DNA of 64,000 nt from Rhabdothermincola salaria. GTDB taxonomy: Bacteria > Actinomycetota > Acidimicrobiia > Acidimicrobiales > Acidimicrobilacustridaceae. The stretch is from positions 558,001 through 622,000 of the forward strand of contig NZ_JAJQXW010000001.1 of assembly GCF_021246445.1 (NCBI RefSeq), read 5' to 3'. Position numbers and translations under genes: made by a program. Every line of letters starts with the position of its first letter. The stretch's first letter is position 1. Positions 62,555-64,000 of this stretch are shown here, piece after piece. A model generated the notes under the pieces. That model saw only the letters and a program-made list of their open reading frames with translations. It did no database searches and was not told where the DNA came from.

Positions 62555-64000
62555 TCAGCCTGGCGCCGCGGTGCTCGAGGCGCCCCGAGGCTGGGCGGGT
62601 TGCGTCGGCGGGGTCTCGGCCGGCGCGAGGAAGGCGGTGAGCACCCCGGGGGCGGCCCGCTCGGCGAAGCCCACGGCCTCGCCGGCGTCGAGGTCGGGAG
62701 CGGCGTAGGCGCCGGCGCCGGCGGAGGTCATGAAGGTCACGGTGCGCAGGCCGAGACGACGCTGCAACACCGACTCGCGCACCGCCACCGTGCTCACCGC
62801 TGATCGCTGCAACGCCGACGTGGTGCGGCTGTCGAGCCCCGAGCGCACCACCACGTAGTCGCCGCTGATGGCGTGCCCCAACGCCCGATAGGCGATGACC
62901 GCCCCCGTCAGCGCCAGCGGCCAGACCACCGCACCGGCGGCCAGCGTGAACGACGGCACCACCCCGGTCACGACCAGCCACCCCAGCACCCCCACCACCG
63001 CGGCGGTGGCCAGCGTCGCCCACGTGACCCGCCGACGCAGCGCCGCCCGCGGGTGGCCGACCAGCGGGGCAACGAGTGGGCTGGGCTCCACCCCGAGCAC
63101 CTCGCCGGCCACCCGGCGGGCCACCGGGAACGGGGTGCGGGGGAGCACCGCCGCGGGCTGGGAGGTGGCCCCCATGTCCAACCCGGTGGTGATCACCGAG
63201 GCGTCGGTGGCCCCCAACCAGCGCAACGACAACGGCTCGGCGATCTGCACGCCCCGCAGGCGGTGGTCGTCGCGGGTCACCTCCCGGGTGGTGAGCAGGC
63301 CCTGGCGGGTGCGCAGCACCGTGCCGTCGGTGTCGTCGCTCGGCACCCGGGCGAGCTCGAAGTGGCCGTGCTCCACGAAGAAGTTGACGGCCAGGCCCAC
63401 CACCCCGATCACCGCGATGGCCGCCACCGCGGCGATCGTCGTCCAGACCGGGCCGATCGCCTCCCAGTCGGCGAGCCCCCCGACCACCCCCCGGGCGTCC
63501 ACCCCCACCGTGGAGGCCGCCCAGAAGGCACCCCACACCAGGCCCAACGCCATCACGAACGCCCACGGGCTGAACACGTTGTAGAGCGCCCAGCGCGGCT
63601 GCAGGCGGGCCAGGACCCTGGTGTCGGGCGGGTTCCTCGTGGGGCGAGTCGAGAGGTGGGGTGCGGAGGCCGCCGCGGTGTCGGCCACCGGCCCGACCCC
63701 GGCGACCCGCGGGGCACCGTCGCTGGGCGCCCCGTGGTTCGGGGCACCGTCGTGGGGGACGCTGCGGTTCGAGGCACCGCCGTCCGGGAGGGCGTCGACC
63801 GGCGCGATGCCGTCGACGGGGCGGCCGTCGCGCCGCGGGATGGTCGCGGCAGTGGGTGGTGCGTCGGACGGAAGGGCGTGGGACGGAAGGGCGTGGGACG
63901 GAAGGGCGTGGGACGGAGCCGGGGGAGCGGCGGGGTTGGCCTCCGGGGTGGTGCGGTGCAACAGCAGGGTGCGCAGGGCCTGGGCGTCGGCCACCGACAC
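62555..64000 (-). CDS. PH-domain (bPH2/DUF304, YdbT-like) membrane protein, partial
   Basis: At least 481 C-terminal residues; the frame is open to the window edge, and ADAQALRTLLLHR resembles the end of an upstream bPH2 unit, so the true start is outside. A disordered Pro/His-rich linker with a five-residue repeat (SHALP) leads to two membrane helices (FVMALGLVWGAFWAA and AAVAAIAVIGVVGLAV). A bPH2 domain follows (FELARVPSDDTDGTVLRTRQ then GLLTTREVTRDDHRLRGVQI), then more helices and a second bPH2 (SGDYVVVRSGLDSRTTSALQ). YdbT-like proteins have unknown membrane functions. Confidence 0.8.
   Translation of the reverse strand: MSVADAQALRTLLLHRTTPEANPAAPPAPSHALPSHALPSHALPSDAPPTAATIPRRDGRPVDGIAPVDALPDGGASNRSVPHDGAPNHGAPSDGAPRVAGVGPVADTAAASAPHLSTRPTRNPPDTRVLARLQPRWALYNVFSPWAFVMALGLVWGAFWAASTVGVDARGVVGGLADWEAIGPVWTTIAAVAAIAVIGVVGLAVNFFVEHGHFELARVPSDDTDGTVLRTRQGLLTTREVTRDDHRLRGVQIAEPLSLRWLGATDASVITTGLDMGATSQPAAVLPRTPFPVARRVAGEVLGVEPSPLVAPLVGHPRAALRRRVTWATLATAAVVGVLGWLVVTGVVPSFTLAAGAVVWPLALTGAVIAYRALGHAISGDYVVVRSGLDSRTTSALQRSAVSTVAVRESVLQRRLGLRTVTFMTSAGAGAYAAPDLDAGEAVGFAERAAPGVLTAFLAPAETPPTQPAQPRGASSTAAPG
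63866..63910 (+). repeat. 15-base tandem repeat within PH-domain gene linker, three exact copies
   Basis: Unit GGACGGAAGGGCGTG occurs at 63,866, 63,881 and 63,896, followed by a partial fourth. On the coding strand it gives the repeated SHALP of the linker. Multiples of 15 keep the frame, so copy-number change would alter linker length only. Confidence 0.85.

Overview
The window looks like chromosomal DNA of a high-GC actinobacterium. The reasons are the roughly 70% GC coding sequence with frequent GTG starts, many 4-bp ATGA/GTGA gene overlaps, TANNNT-type -10 boxes with short or no leaders, a DUF222/HNH endonuclease protein, and a secreted protein with a post-COAP-1-like tail. A class such as Acidimicrobiia is plausible, but this is inference from gene style only.

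Positions 1-41,100 are a large surface-polysaccharide / glycoconjugate region. It holds an ABC export pair (1-1,334), a polyprenyl-phosphate sugar-phosphate transferase, glycosyltransferases, a Wzz/tyrosine-kinase fusion and an O-antigen-ligase-type membrane protein (up to 7,770). After an orphan solute-binding lipoprotein (8,378-10,027) comes a second assembly line: PglC-like transferase, PglE-like aminotransferase, GalE-like epimerase, a second Wzz/kinase fusion and a run of glycosyltransferases (10,196-24,976). Base composition drops abruptly inside the glycosyltransferase ending at 15,915 and stays lower to about 26.4 kb. That stretch is full of transposase remnants, a stop-interrupted 2OG-Fe(II) oxygenase and a duplicated methyltransferase tail, so it reads as a horizontally assembled variable island. 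An apparently intact IS3-family element (27,306-28,516) interrupts an older IS3 fragment. On the minus strand from 36,087 to 28,750 lies a seven-gene operon: a PglK/MsbA-like flippase followed by pseB-pseC-pseG-pseH-pseI-pseF, a full set for CMP-pseudaminic acid. Next come a nucleotide-sugar dehydrogenase, a membrane protein, a PglD/NeuD-like acetyltransferase and a CapD/PglF-like dehydratase.

Positions 41,476-64,000 are mixed. They hold a secreted Ig-like/post-COAP-1 protein whose exactly duplicated repeat has shifted frame, a VanZ-like protein, and an apparent minus-strand operon. That operon contains hydantoinase/oxoprolinase subunits (hyuB-hyuA), a sugar-type ABC importer and a GntR regulator, with a 33+24 G tract between hyuA and the importer. 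Further right are a DUF222-HNH protein with a long low-complexity insert, a small HTH protein, an orphan branched-chain-type binding lipoprotein, a lipocalin-like lipoprotein, a PAS-GAF-EAL protein, a VapBC-type toxin-antitoxin pair and a partial PH-domain membrane protein.

Functionally, the left two thirds make activated sugars (pseudaminic acid; possibly a bacillosamine-like diamino sugar; uronic acids), load them on a lipid carrier, extend them, flip or export them, and control chain length by tyrosine phosphorylation. The right third is uptake, catabolism, signalling and stability functions. No rRNA, tRNA or CRISPR array was seen.
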